Below are positions 47,800 to 57,362 of a stretch of DNA of 64,000 nucleotides, one piece after another. A program made the position numbers and the translations under genes. The notes below the pieces were generated by a model. That model was not told the DNA's origin, ran no database searches, and saw only the letters and a program-made list of their open reading frames with translations. The stretch spans positions 656,698 to 720,697 of the forward strand of contig NZ_GL876933.1 of NCBI RefSeq assembly GCF_000192575.1, read 5' to 3'. How positions within the stretch are numbered: position 1 is the first letter of the stretch; every line of letters begins with the position of its first letter. The DNA is from Novosphingobium nitrogenifigens DSM 19370. GTDB taxonomy: Bacteria; Pseudomonadota; Alphaproteobacteria; Sphingomonadales; Sphingomonadaceae.

Positions 47800-48722
47800 T
47801 CGCGATCCTGCCGCTTTTCGCTCTGCTCCAGATCGGGCCGAGCCCGCACAATTTCGATCCTTCGCCGCTGCCCATCCCCGGGCACGAGCATCACGAAGCG
47901 CAATTGGCGGAAAAGCCGCAGAAGACGCCGCCTGTCGTCGATCCGCTGGCCGAATGTCTGGGCAAGGCGCGGATGGATTCTGCGTCCGGGCTTGCCTATG
48001 CGCGCAAGTGGCTGAGCGAAGCGCGCGTACCGTCGGCGCGCGTGCGGCCCGACCAGTGCCTCGGCATGGTCCTTTCCGATCAAGGCGATTTCAATGCGGC
48101 CGAAGGGGCCTTTGCCGACGGCGTCTCGGCCATTCCGGTGATGCAGGAAGCATCCGCCGTGCCGTTGATGGCGATGGCGGGCAATGCCGCGCTCGCCGCA
48201 GGCGGCAGTGCGCGGGCGCTGGCGTGGTTCGACCGCGCGCTCGCGGTCAAGGCTTATGACGACTATGCCCAGCGCGGCGCGATCTATGCCGACCGGGCGC
48301 GGGCGCTCGTCGCGCTCGGGCGGCTTGACGAGGCCGGGGCCTCGCTGACGCAGGCGCGGCGGCTGGCTCCCGAATATGCCGGCGCGTTCCTGCTTTCCGC
48401 AACACTCGCCCGGCGGCAGAAGGATCTGGTGAGCGCGCAGGAATTCATCGAGAGCGCGTCGCGGATCAATCCCCACGATCCCGCGATCGGCCTCGAGGCG
48501 GGGGTGATCGCGGTCCTTGCAGGCCATGACGAAGCTGCGCGCAAGTCGTGGTCCTCGGTCGTCTCGACCTCCCCCGACAGCCCCGAGGCGGAAACTGCGC
48601 GCGGCTACCTCTCGCAACTCGGCCCGGTTCCGGGGGGCAGCGGACCGGGTGGAGGCGGGCAACCCCTTGATCGCACGGCAACAAGCCCCACATCGGGAGC
48701 AGTATCCCCGCCGGAGCATTGA
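47796..48722 (+). CDS. TPR-repeat protein, probably exported
   Basis: A 308-residue protein with a short hydrophobic N-terminus (MIAILPLFALLQIG) that may be a signal or anchor. His/Pro-rich linker residues 16-45 follow. TPR-like helices lie at about 85-265 (CLGMVLSDQGDFNAAEGAFADG, ARALAWFDRALAV, RALVALGRLDEAGASLTQARRL, GAFLLSATLARRQKDLVSAQ). The tail is Gly/Pro/Ser-rich. It overlaps the hydrolase gene by ATGA, so the two are probably cotranslated. Partner unknown. Confidence 0.8.
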   Translation: MIAILPLFALLQIGPSPHNFDPSPLPIPGHEHHEAQLAEKPQKTPPVVDPLAECLGKARMDSASGLAYARKWLSEARVPSARVRPDQCLGMVLSDQGDFNAAEGAFADGVSAIPVMQEASAVPLMAMAGNAALAAGGSARALAWFDRALAVKAYDDYAQRGAIYADRARALVALGRLDEAGASLTQARRLAPEYAGAFLLSATLARRQKDLVSAQEFIESASRINPHDPAIGLEAGVIAVLAGHDEAARKSWSSVVSTSPDSPEAETARGYLSQLGPVPGGSGPGGGGQPLDRTATSPTSGAVSPPEH

Positions 48723-48728
48723 GATCCC

Positions 48729-49718
48729 ATGAAACTGTCGGTGCTGGACCTTGTCCCCGTGATCGAGGGCGGCACCATCGCCCGGGCGCTTTCCGATGCT
48801 GCCGACTTGGCGCGCTGTGCCGAGGCGGCAGGCTATCACCGTTACTGGATCGCCGAGCACCACGGGATGGAAGGGATCGGCGGCGCGGCGACGGCGGTCG
48901 TCCTGTCTCATGTCGGTCATGCCACCTCGACGATCCGGATCGGGGCGGGCGGGATCATGTTGCCCAATCACAATCCGCTGGTGATCGCCGAACAGTTCGG
49001 CACGCTCGACGCGCTTTTTCCCGGCCGGATCGATCTTGGGCTCGGGCGTGCGCCGGGGGCCGACCAGCGCATCGCCCGCGCGTTGCACAAGGATGTGAAC
49101 CGCACGGCCGAGGACTTTCCCGCCGACGTCGTCGAATTGCAGGCCCACTTTGCCGCCGACACGCGCCTGCCGTTGCTGGCGACGCCGGGGCAGGGCGCGC
49201 ATCCGCAGATGTGGATCTTGGGATCGAGCCTGTTCGGTGCGCAGTTGGCGGCCATGCTCGGCCTGCCTTACGCGTTCGCCTCGCATTTCGCGCCGGACCA
49301 TCTCGACGGTGCGATCCGGCTTTACCGCGAGCGGTTCGAGCCTTCCGCAACGCTGGAAAAGCCGCACGTCATGGCCGCGATCAATGTGCTGGCCGCGCCG
49401 ACCGACGAGGAAGCCGTGCTGCTTGCCAGTTCGATGGACCAGTCTTTCGTCCGTTTGCGGACCGGCAATCCCGGGCGCCTGCCGCCGCCGGTTCCCGGCT
49501 ATCGCGACAGCCTGCCCGGACCGCATCGCGCCATGCTGGAACACATGCGGCAGGTTTCGGCGATCGGCAGCCCGGCGACCGTGGCGGCGGGGCTTGCCGC
49601 CTTTGCCGAACGCACCGGTGCCGACGAGATCATCGTCGCGGGCGCGACGTTCGATCCGGCCATGCGTCGCCGCAGTCTGGAACTCACCATGGAAGCCGTG
49701 AGCGGCATCGTCGGCTGA
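48729..49718 (+). CDS. LLM class flavin-dependent oxidoreductase
   Basis: A 329-residue luciferase-like (alpha/beta barrel) flavin enzyme. [72 protein letters not shown] and the C-terminal [27 protein letters not shown] match the YhbW-type LLM group (FMN, FAD or F420 not determinable). Substrate unknown. It lies 6 bp after the TPR gene and may be in the same transcript. Confidence 0.9.
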   Translation: MKLSVLDLVPVIEGGTIARALSDAADLARCAEAAGYHRYWIAEHHGMEGIGGAATAVVLSHVGHATSTIRIGAGGIMLPNHNPLVIAEQFGTLDALFPGRIDLGLGRAPGADQRIARALHKDVNRTAEDFPADVVELQAHFAADTRLPLLATPGQGAHPQMWILGSSLFGAQLAAMLGLPYAFASHFAPDHLDGAIRLYRERFEPSATLEKPHVMAAINVLAAPTDEEAVLLASSMDQSFVRLRTGNPGRLPPPVPGYRDSLPGPHRAMLEHMRQVSAIGSPATVAAGLAAFAERTGADEIIVAGATFDPAMRRRSLELTMEAVSGIVG

Positions 49719-49720
49719 AC

Positions 49721-49769
49721 GGGAATGGGACGGTGTCGGGCATGGTGAAATTCCGCCGACGCCATTCCC
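49721..49769 (+). terminator. Long hairpin after the LLM oxidoreductase gene
   Basis: GGGAATGG (49721-49728) pairs with CCATTCCC (49762-49769), extended by an imperfect GTCGG / CCGAC inner stem. It begins right after the stop codon. No U-tract. Confidence 0.45.
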
Positions 49770-49893
49770 AATCGGACACGGAGGCCGGTGGCAATCGCGG
49801 GTTAACGTCGATAGGCTAGCGTTCCTCAAACGGGTCCTTGCCATGCTCGTGGTGTGGACTTGGGACTTGTATGAAAAATACGCAGGCCTAAAA

Positions 49894-49899
49894 TATAAT
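49894..49899 (+). promoter_or_regulatory. Possible -10 element of the GDH gene
   Basis: A consensus TATAAT in an AT-rich patch 45 bp before the GDH ATG. TTGTAT (49867-49872) is the nearest -35-like hexamer but is 21 bp away, longer than usual. Confidence 0.35.
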
Positions 49900-49943
49900 T
49901 ACAAGGCCGGGCGATGATATCCGGCCGCGCGGGAAGGACATTC

Positions 49944-52900
49944 ATGGCTACTCTTGCTGATGCCGCATCGGCGGCTGCGTCGAATCCGCTGAATTCTTCA
50001 TCTTCCTCGATCGAGGGGCTCTCGCTCGAAGCAACGCTCACCCAACGCTTTGCCGATTCCCTGCTTCCTGCCGAAGCAGCTGATTTCGACGCGGCACGGC
50101 TGGCAGAGGCGGCGCGTTTCGCCTTGCGCACGGCCTTGCGGCGCAAGGGGGCCGAACCTGCGCTCGCGATCGAGAGCGTTGCCGGGACCGACACCACGCC
50201 GCGCTATTTGCGCATCGCGGTCGTCAACGACGACATGCCGTTCCTGGTCGATTCGGTCTGCGCCACGGTGTCGCACCACGGGCTCGCCATCGATCGCATG
50301 GTTCACCCGGTTCTGGCCGTGCGCCGCGATCCCGACGGGCGGCTGGTCAGCCTGCCCGAAGGCGAGGCGATCGGCGAATTGCGCGAATCGATCATCTATC
50401 TCGAAACCGAGCGCGTCGATGCCCGCGGCCGCCGTGAACTGGTCGAGGGGCTGCACCGCACGCTGGCCGATGTCCGTGCGGCGGTTGCCGACTGGTCGAC
50501 GATGCAGGCGACCATGATCGAGGACGCCCGCAAACTGCCCGATCCCGAAGCGGCGGCGCTGATGCGCTGGCTGGGCGACGGCATGCTGACCCAGCTCGGG
50601 CATCTCGTCTGCTATCGCGACGGCAGCGCCGACCGCCGTCTCGGCATTTGCCGGGCGAGCCATGCCCCGCTCCTGTCCGACAGTTCCTATGCCCGCGCCT
50701 TTGCCCTGTTCGACGCTGCCGACGAACAGGGAACGACAGTGCGGGTGCCGCTGGTGGTCAAGGCCAACCGGGTTTCGCGGGTCCACCGTTTCGTTCCGCT
50801 CGACCTCTTTCTCGTGCCTGTCCGCGAAAAAGGGCAGGTCGTTGCCCTTTCGGTCCATGCCGGGGTCTGGACCAGCGCGGCCCTGTCGGCGCCGCCCGAC
50901 CGCGTGCCGCTCATGCGCAGCCAGCTCGAGGCGCTGACCGTCAAGCTCGGCATCTCGCCGCAGGGCCATGCCGGAAAGGCGCTCGTTCACGCGCTGACCG
51001 CGCTGCCGCACGACTTGCTCATCAGCTTTGCCGACGCGGATCTCGAACGCATCGCAACGACGATGATGAGCTTGCTCGACCGACCGCGCCCGCGTCTCGA
51101 ACTCGTGCGGGCGCCGCTCGAACGGCACTTGTTCGCGTTCGTCTGGTTGCCGCGCGACGTCCAATCGACACAAGTGCGCCAACGGGTGCAGGCCATGCTG
51201 GAAAGCGCGGTCGGGGTGCAGGTGATCGACTGGAGCCTTCAGGTCGACGGCAATGCGCTGGCGCTTTTGCGCTTCGTTCTCGATTTCCGCGACGGAACCG
51301 GCGAACCGGATGCCCATGCGCTCGATCAGGCGTTGCAGGCGATGGTGCGCGGGTGGGATTCGGCGGTCGAAACCGAACTGGCGCGGACCGAGGATCCTTC
51401 GCGCGCGGCGGCAATCGCGGCGCGCTATGCCGATGCTTTTCCCATTACCTATCGCCACACGTACGGACCTGCCGAAGCGGCCGAGGACATTCGCGTCATG
51501 CGCGTGTTGCATGGGGCCGGGGCGCCGCGTCGGGCGACGCGCCTGCATCGGCTCGGGGCCGAGGAAGACCTGCGGCTCAAGCTTTATCAGCGCGAAGGGG
51601 CGATTGTCCTCTCCGATGCGGTGCCGGTTCTGGAGAACTTCGGCTTTCGCGTGATGCAGGAAATGCCGACCGCGCTTGCCAATGGGCGGCTCGGTTTTGT
51701 CCACGATTTCCTCGTTGGCGTGCCGACCGAGATCGGCGTGGACGCGCTGCTCGCCCGCCGTGCCGAGATCGAGGACTCGCTTGCCGCCGTGCTCAACGGA
51801 CAGGCAGAGAACGACGGGTTCAACCGCCTGATCGGTGCGGCGGGGCTTTCCCCGCGCGAGGCGAACTGGTTGCGCGCGTGGTACCGCTATCTGCGCCAGA
51901 CCGGGCTGGGCGTCGATCTGGTGACGGCGGTTTCGGCTTTGCGCCGCGCAGGCACTGTGACGGGCGGGTTGATCGACTTGTTCCTTGCCCGTCACGATCC
52001 GCTGTTCGCGGGGGACCGCGACAGTGCCGAGATCGAGGCCGAGGAAGCGATCCGCCTCGGCCTTGCCCAGGTTGCCGCGATCAGCGACGATCGCCTTCTG
52101 CGGGCTTTCCATGCTCTGGTCCGCGCGATTTTGCGCACCAATGCCTTTGCCCCGGCCGGGGAAGAAGCGCTGGCGTTCAAGATCGAATCCGGGGCGGTTC
52201 CGGGCCTGCCGCGTCCGGTGCCGTGGCGCGAGATCTTCGTTTATTCTCCGCGTGTCGAAGGCATCCACTTGCGTGCAGGGCCGGTGGCGCGTGGCGGCCT
52301 GCGCTGGTCGGATCGCCGCGACGACTTCCGCACCGAAATCCTCGGGCTGATGAAAGCGCAGCGGGTGAAGAACGCGGTGATCGTGCCGACCGGCGCGAAA
52401 GGCGGGTTCTATCCCAAGCAATTACCCGACCCGGCGCGCGACCGTGACGGCTGGCTGGCCGAAGGGCGCGCGAGCTATCAGGTGTTTATCCGTGCGCTGC
52501 TGTCGGTCACCGACAATATCGTCACGGGCTCTGTCGCCCATCCCGCCGGGGTCGTTCTGCGCGATGGCGACGATCCCTACTTCGTCGTGGCCGCCGACAA
52601 GGGCACCGCGACCTTTTCCGACACGGCCAATGCCATTGCGACCGAGCACGATTTCTGGCTCGACGATGCTTTCGCCAGCGGTGGGTCGAAAGGCTATGAC
52701 CACAAGGCGATGGGGATCACCGCGCGCGGGGCATGGATTTCGGTCCAGCGCCATTTCCGCGAACTGGGTCTCGATGTGCAGGAGCATCCGGTCAGCGTGG
52801 TCGGCGTCGGCGACATGTCCGGCGACGTCTTCGGCAACGGCATGTTGCTGAGCCAGGCGATCCGCCTCGTGGCCGCGTTCGACCATCGCCATATCTTCCT

Positions 52901-54683
52901 CGATCCCGACCCGGACCCGACCCGCGCATGGCAGGAACGCGCGCGCATGTTCGCCCTGCCGCGGTCGAGCTGGGACGATTATGACCGCGCGGTGTTGTCC
53001 GAAGGCGGCGGGATTTTCCCGCGCAGCCAGAAATCGATCCCGTTGTCGCCGCAGGTCCGCGCCCTGCTCGGCCTCGAGATCGAGGCGATTGATCCCGACA
53101 CGCTGATCTCGCTGATCCTGACGGCTCCGGTCGATCTTCTGTGGTTCGGCGGCATCGGTACTTATGTCCGCGCCTCGCACGAAAACAACGTGACCGTGGG
53201 CGATCCGGCCAATGACGCGGTGCGGGTGAGCGCCAACGAAGTGCGGGCTCGCGTGATCGGTGAAGGCGCCAATCTGGGCATGACGCAGGCGGCGCGCATC
53301 GAATTTTCGATCGCCGGAGCCGGAGGGCTCGGGGGACGCGTCAACACCGACTTCATCGACAATTCCGCCGGGGTCGACTGCTCGGACAACGAGGTCAACA
53401 TCAAGATTGCGCTGGCTTCGGCCAAGCGGGCGGGACGTCTCGACGAGGACGGGCGCGTGCGCCTTCTGGTCGAGATGACCGATGCGGTCAGCGCGCTGGT
53501 GCTTGCCGACAACCGGTTGCAGGCGCTCGCGCTCTCGATTGCCGAGCGGGGCGGACCGGCGGCGGTTCCCGCGCTTTCGCGTCTGGTCGACGTGCTCGAG
53601 GATGCCGGTGAACTCGATCGCGAGACCGAAGGGCTGGCAACGTCGGAAGACTATGCGCGGCGCGCGACGGCCGGGCACGGGTTCACCCGTCCTGAAATCG
53701 CGGTCCTGCTCTCGACGGCCAAGCTGCTGCTCCAGCGGGCGCTCGAAGAAAGCGACGTGGTCGACGACCCCGTGCTCGAAGCCGAACTCTTCGCCGCTTT
53801 CCCCGAAGCGATGCACGAGGATTTTGCCGCCAATATCGCCCATCACCGGCTGCGGCGAGAAATCATCGCGACCAAGCTTGCCAATCGCATCATCAACCGC
53901 ATGGGGCCGGTCCATCCCTTCGAACTGGTCGAAGAGGAAGGGTGCAGCCTTGCTCAAGTGGCAGCCGCTTTCGTCGCGGCCGAACGCTTGCTCGATCTCG
54001 ATGCGACCTGGGCCTTGCTCGATGGCGCGGACATGGCCGAAGAGGCGCGGCTCGCCATGTACGAGCGGACCTCGCGGGCCTTGCGCGGGCATGTTGCCGA
54101 CGTCCTGCGCTCGGGCCGGGGCACGCAGAAAGTCGATGACCTGATCGAGGATCTGGCGGGCGGGGTCGGCCTCTTGTCGCATACCGCCGCGCAATTGCTG
54201 CGCGGAGAGGCGCAGGCCGAAGGGCGGCGGCTGGCGGCCGAACTGGCGGCAGAGGGCATTCCGGCGGAAATCGCCGCGCGGGTCGTCCATCTCTATGCCA
54301 TGGACGGGGCGATCGGGCTTGCGCATCTCGCCGCCGAGCGCAAAGTCGACGCGACTGCACTGACCGGGGCCTTTGCTGATCTCGGTGCCGCGCTCGGGCT
54401 CGACTGGGCACAACAGGCGGCGAGCCGCATGGTTCCTTCCGACCCTTGGGAACGTCTGCTGGTTGCAGGACTGGCCCGCGATTTTCAGCAGATGCGGCTC
54501 GAATTCCTCGCACGTTCGGGCAGCGGCGATCCTTCGGCCCATACCACCGAATGGCTCGCGCTCCATGCCGCGCCGGTGCGCCAGTTCCATGCGTTGATCG
54601 CGCGGGCCCAGGCGAGCGGTGTGGTCGGCCCGGCGATGCTGGCACAATTGGCCAGTCAGGCCCGGACGCTTCTCGCCCGTTGA
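49944..54683 (+). CDS. gdhB: Large NAD-specific glutamate dehydrogenase
   Basis: Deaminates glutamate to 2-oxoglutarate with NAD+, the catabolic route for glutamate carbon and nitrogen. At 1579 residues it belongs to the about 180-kDa class found in proteobacteria (Bac_GDH family), not the 50-kDa GdhA. The long N-terminal ACT-like regulatory region (about 1-700) includes TPRYLRIAVVNDDMPFLVDSVCATV. The catalytic core contains RAGPVARGGLRWSDRRDDFRTEILGLMKAQRVKNAVIVPTGAKGGF (catalytic Lys about 817-819) and the Rossmann part near SVVGVGDMSGDVFGNGMLLS and VRARVIGEGANLGMTQAARIEF. The start at 49944 has GGGAAGGA upstream. The symbol follows the usual name for this class. Confidence 0.95.
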   Translation: MATLADAASAAASNPLNSSSSSIEGLSLEATLTQRFADSLLPAEAADFDAARLAEAARFALRTALRRKGAEPALAIESVAGTDTTPRYLRIAVVNDDMPFLVDSVCATVSHHGLAIDRMVHPVLAVRRDPDGRLVSLPEGEAIGELRESIIYLETERVDARGRRELVEGLHRTLADVRAAVADWSTMQATMIEDARKLPDPEAAALMRWLGDGMLTQLGHLVCYRDGSADRRLGICRASHAPLLSDSSYARAFALFDAADEQGTTVRVPLVVKANRVSRVHRFVPLDLFLVPVREKGQVVALSVHAGVWTSAALSAPPDRVPLMRSQLEALTVKLGISPQGHAGKALVHALTALPHDLLISFADADLERIATTMMSLLDRPRPRLELVRAPLERHLFAFVWLPRDVQSTQVRQRVQAMLESAVGVQVIDWSLQVDGNALALLRFVLDFRDGTGEPDAHALDQALQAMVRGWDSAVETELARTEDPSRAAAIAARYADAFPITYRHTYGPAEAAEDIRVMRVLHGAGAPRRATRLHRLGAEEDLRLKLYQREGAIVLSDAVPVLENFGFRVMQEMPTALANGRLGFVHDFLVGVPTEIGVDALLARRAEIEDSLAAVLNGQAENDGFNRLIGAAGLSPREANWLRAWYRYLRQTGLGVDLVTAVSALRRAGTVTGGLIDLFLARHDPLFAGDRDSAEIEAEEAIRLGLAQVAAISDDRLLRAFHALVRAILRTNAFAPAGEEALAFKIESGAVPGLPRPVPWREIFVYSPRVEGIHLRAGPVARGGLRWSDRRDDFRTEILGLMKAQRVKNAVIVPTGAKGGFYPKQLPDPARDRDGWLAEGRASYQVFIRALLSVTDNIVTGSVAHPAGVVLRDGDDPYFVVAADKGTATFSDTANAIATEHDFWLDDAFASGGSKGYDHKAMGITARGAWISVQRHFRELGLDVQEHPVSVVGVGDMSGDVFGNGMLLSQAIRLVAAFDHRHIFLDPDPDPTRAWQERARMFALPRSSWDDYDRAVLSEGGGIFPRSQKSIPLSPQVRALLGLEIEAIDPDTLISLILTAPVDLLWFGGIGTYVRASHENNVTVGDPANDAVRVSANEVRARVIGEGANLGMTQAARIEFSIAGAGGLGGRVNTDFIDNSAGVDCSDNEVNIKIALASAKRAGRLDEDGRVRLLVEMTDAVSALVLADNRLQALALSIAERGGPAAVPALSRLVDVLEDAGELDRETEGLATSEDYARRATAGHGFTRPEIAVLLSTAKLLLQRALEESDVVDDPVLEAELFAAFPEAMHEDFAANIAHHRLRREIIATKLANRIINRMGPVHPFELVEEEGCSLAQVAAAFVAAERLLDLDATWALLDGADMAEEARLAMYERTSRALRGHVADVLRSGRGTQKVDDLIEDLAGGVGLLSHTAAQLLRGEAQAEGRRLAAELAAEGIPAEIAARVVHLYAMDGAIGLAHLAAERKVDATALTGAFADLGAALGLDWAQQAASRMVPSDPWERLLVAGLARDFQQMRLEFLARSGSGDPSAHTTEWLALHAAPVRQFHALIARAQASGVVGPAMLAQLASQARTLLAR

Positions 54684-54697
54684 GAAATTGCCGCTTT

Positions 54698-54736
54698 TTC
54701 CCCTTCTTTCCGGACTTGGTGCCGGGGGAAGGGGAA
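54698..54736 (+). terminator. Imperfect hairpin after the GDH gene
   Basis: TTCCCCTTC (54698-54706) pairs with the end of CCGGGGGAAGGGGAA, with a 4-bp CCGG inner stem and an 8-nt loop. No T run follows. Confidence 0.35.
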
Positions 54737-54868
54737 GGCTACTCGGCTGATGGTCCCGATTAAGTTTGCCGATTCTGCACGGAGCGGGCCGGGATCGGTT
54801 GACGTGTCCGGCGTTTTGCCCAAATCCGGCGCGGCAGCTCGGGTAGACCCTTGGAGAGAGGCGGAACA

Positions 54869-56089
54869 ATGGCGGATGTGGTGATCGTTGGGGCAGGGCA
54901 TGGCGGTGCGCAGGCGGCTATCGCCTTGCGGCAGAACGGCTTTGCCGGTTCGATCCTGGTGATCGGACGCGAACCCGAATACCCCTATGAACGCCCGCCG
55001 TTGTCGAAGGAATATCTCGCCCGGGAGAAGACGTTCGAGCGGATCATGATCCGCCCCGCCTCGTTCTGGGCGGACAAGGACATCGCCTACGAACTCGGTC
55101 GCGAAGTGACGGCGGTTGATCCGGTGGCCAAGACGCTGACCACCGATGACGGCGCGGTTACCGCCTATGGTTCGCTGATCTGGGCAACCGGGGGCGATCC
55201 CCGTCGCCTGTCGTGCGAAGGGGGCGATCTGGCCGGGGTTCACGGCGTGCGCACGCGTGCCGATGCCGACCGCCTGATGAGCGAACTCGACGCCGGGGCC
55301 CGCTGTGCGGTGGTGATCGGCGGCGGTTATATCGGGCTCGAGGCGGCAGCCGTCCTTACCAAGTTCGGCGTCGGCGTCACATTGCTCGAAGCCGCGCCGC
55401 GCGTGCTGGCGCGTGTGGCGGGTGAAGCCCTTTCGGCCTTCTACGAAGCCGAACATCGCAGCCACGGCGTCGATCTGCGCACCAATGTCGCGGTCGCCGG
55501 ACTTGAAGGCGCGGACGGCAAGGTGACCGGCGTCAGGCTGGCTGACGGCGAAGTCCTGCCCGCTGATATCGTCATTGTCGGCATCGGCATCATTCCGGCG
55601 GTCGAACCGCTGCTGGCGGCCGGAGCCAAGGGCGGGAACGGCGTCGACGTCGACGAATTCTGCCGTACCAGTCTCCCCGACGTCTATGCCATCGGCGACT
55701 GCGCAGCCCATGCCAACAGCTATGCCGAAGGCGCGGTGATCCGTCTGGAATCGGTGCAGAACGCCAACGACCAGGCAACTGTCGCGGCCAAGGCGATCTG
55801 CGGTGCGCCGGTCGCGTACAAGGCTTGCCCGTGGTTCTGGTCGAACCAGTATGACTTGCGTCTCCAGACGGTCGGCCTGTCGATCGGCCACGACGCCACC
55901 GTCCTGCGCGGCGATCCGGCAACCCGCGCGTTTTCGGTGATCTACCTCAAGCAGGGCAAGGTCATCGCGCTCGACTGCGTCAACATGGTCAAGGACTATG
56001 TCCAGGGGAAGAAGCTCGTCGAAGCGGGCAGTGTGGTTGCCCCCGAACGGCTTGCCGACACTTCGGTTCCGCTCAAGGAAATGCTCTGA
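54869..56089 (+). CDS. FAD-dependent ferredoxin/rubredoxin reductase
   Basis: A 406-residue flavoprotein that passes electrons from NAD(P)H to a small iron-sulfur protein. It has the FAD dinucleotide fold [17 protein letters not shown] (4-20), [12 protein letters not shown] (typical of putidaredoxin reductase-like enzymes) and the NAD fold [16 protein letters not shown]. The second FAD motif is [13 protein letters not shown]-terminal reductase domain ([16 protein letters not shown]) is also present. Such reductases usually serve P450s or dioxygenases; neither these nor a ferredoxin gene is adjacent. The ATG at 54869 follows a GGAGAGAGG Shine-Dalgarno. Confidence 0.9.
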   Translation: MADVVIVGAGHGGAQAAIALRQNGFAGSILVIGREPEYPYERPPLSKEYLAREKTFERIMIRPASFWADKDIAYELGREVTAVDPVAKTLTTDDGAVTAYGSLIWATGGDPRRLSCEGGDLAGVHGVRTRADADRLMSELDAGARCAVVIGGGYIGLEAAAVLTKFGVGVTLLEAAPRVLARVAGEALSAFYEAEHRSHGVDLRTNVAVAGLEGADGKVTGVRLADGEVLPADIVIVGIGIIPAVEPLLAAGAKGGNGVDVDEFCRTSLPDVYAIGDCAAHANSYAEGAVIRLESVQNANDQATVAAKAICGAPVAYKACPWFWSNQYDLRLQTVGLSIGHDATVLRGDPATRAFSVIYLKQGKVIALDCVNMVKDYVQGKKLVEAGSVVAPERLADTSVPLKEML

Positions 56090-56094
56090 TCCCA

Positions 56095-56127
56095 TCCGGG
56101 GCAGGCGTTCGTTGCGCCTGCCCCGGA
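56095..56127. terminator. Perfect 13-bp hairpin with 7-nt loop between convergent genes
   Basis: TCCGGGGCAGGCG / CGCCTGCCCCGGA with loop TTCGTTG, in the short gap between the ferredoxin reductase and the thiolase genes. No U-tract on either strand. Confidence 0.55.
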
Positions 56128-56140
56128 CGAGCCCGGATTC

Positions 56141-57316
56141 TCAGAACACTTCGAACAGGCCGGCCGCGCCCATGCCGCCGCCCACGCACATGGTGACGAC
56201 GACATATTTGGCGCCGCGCCGCTTGCCTTCAATCAGGGCGTGCATGGTGCAGCGTGCGCCGGTCATGCCATAAGGGTGGCCGATCGAGATCGCGCCGCCG
56301 CTGACATTGAGCAATTCGTCGGGAATGCCGAGCCGGTCGCGGCAATAGAGCACCTGCACCGCGAAAGCCTCGTTGAGTTCCCACAGGCCGATGTCGCCCA
56401 TGGAAAGGCCGAACCGCTTGAGCAGCTTGGGAATGGCAAAGACCGGGCCAATCCCCATTTCATCGGGCTCGGTGCCCGCGACCGCCATGCCGACATAACG
56501 GCCGAGCGGGGTCAGGCCGCGTTGCGCGGCAAGGGCGCCTTCCATGATGATGACAGCCGCCGATCCGTCGGAAAGCTGGCTGGCATTGCCTGCCGTGACG
56601 ATCCCGTCGGGGAGGACGGGCTTGAGCGAAGCCAGCCCTTCGGCCGTGGTCTCGGGGCGGTTGCCTTCATCCTTGGTCAGAGTGACCTCGCGCTGGCTGA
56701 CCGCGCCGGTTTCCTTGTCGACCACGGCCATCACGGCATGGACGGGCACGATTTCATCGTCGAAGGCGCCCGCCGCTTGTGCAACGCCGGTGCGTTGCTG
56801 CGACCGGAGCGCATAGGCGTCGCAGGCCTCGCGGCTGATACCATAGCGGCGACCGACGATTTCGGCAGTCTGAAGCATCGGCATGTACGTTGCCTGATGC
56901 ATCGCGATGAGGTCGGGATCGGGCGTCACGCGCATGTCCTTGGTCTGGACCATGCTGATGGCTTCCTGCCCACCGGCGGCGACCACGTCCATGCGGTCGA
57001 AAATCACCTGCTTTGACGCGGTGGCAATGGTCATCAAACCCGATGAGCACTGGCGGTCCATGCTCTGACCGGGAACCGTGACCGGAAGTCCGGCGCGCAG
57101 GGCGACCTTGCGGGCGATGTTGGGCGCCTGGCTGCCTTGCTGGAGAGCTGCGCCCCAGACCACGTCGTCGATTTCGCCGCCTTCGAGCCCGGCCCGTTCG
57201 ACCGCCGCGCGCAGGGACAGGGCGCCGAGCGTCGCGCCGTGGGTGGCGTTGAAGGCGCCCTTGTAGGCGCGCCCGATCGGGGTGCGCGCGACCGAAACGA
57301 TAACTGCATCACGCAT
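56141..57316 (-). CDS. Acetyl-CoA C-acyltransferase (thiolase)
   Basis: A 391-residue thiolase that either cleaves 3-ketoacyl-CoA or condenses acetyl-CoA. The catalytic residues are C90 (DRQCSSG), H347 ([11 protein letters not shown]) and C377 ([10 protein letters not shown]); NEAFAVQVL is also present. The start at 57316 ([13 protein letters not shown]) is the family's usual N-terminus, six codons inside a longer open frame. It is the last gene of the acyl-CoA operon, so a degradative 3-ketoacyl-CoA role is likely. Confidence 0.93.
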   Translation of the reverse strand: MRDAVIVSVARTPIGRAYKGAFNATHGATLGALSLRAAVERAGLEGGEIDDVVWGAALQQGSQAPNIARKVALRAGLPVTVPGQSMDRQCSSGLMTIATASKQVIFDRMDVVAAGGQEAISMVQTKDMRVTPDPDLIAMHQATYMPMLQTAEIVGRRYGISREACDAYALRSQQRTGVAQAAGAFDDEIVPVHAVMAVVDKETGAVSQREVTLTKDEGNRPETTAEGLASLKPVLPDGIVTAGNASQLSDGSAAVIIMEGALAAQRGLTPLGRYVGMAVAGTEPDEMGIGPVFAIPKLLKRFGLSMGDIGLWELNEAFAVQVLYCRDRLGIPDELLNVSGGAISIGHPYGMTGARCTMHALIEGKRRGAKYVVVTMCVGGGMGAAGLFEVF

Positions 57317-57362
57317 AGTCGATGATCCTCTCACTGTATGTCATGGTTATGGGTTTGTGGGG

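Noticed and set aside
49998..54869. 807- and 815-codon minus-strand open frames opposite the GDH gene
   Set aside because: Shadow frames of the large GDH coding sequence, which carries unambiguous motifs throughout.
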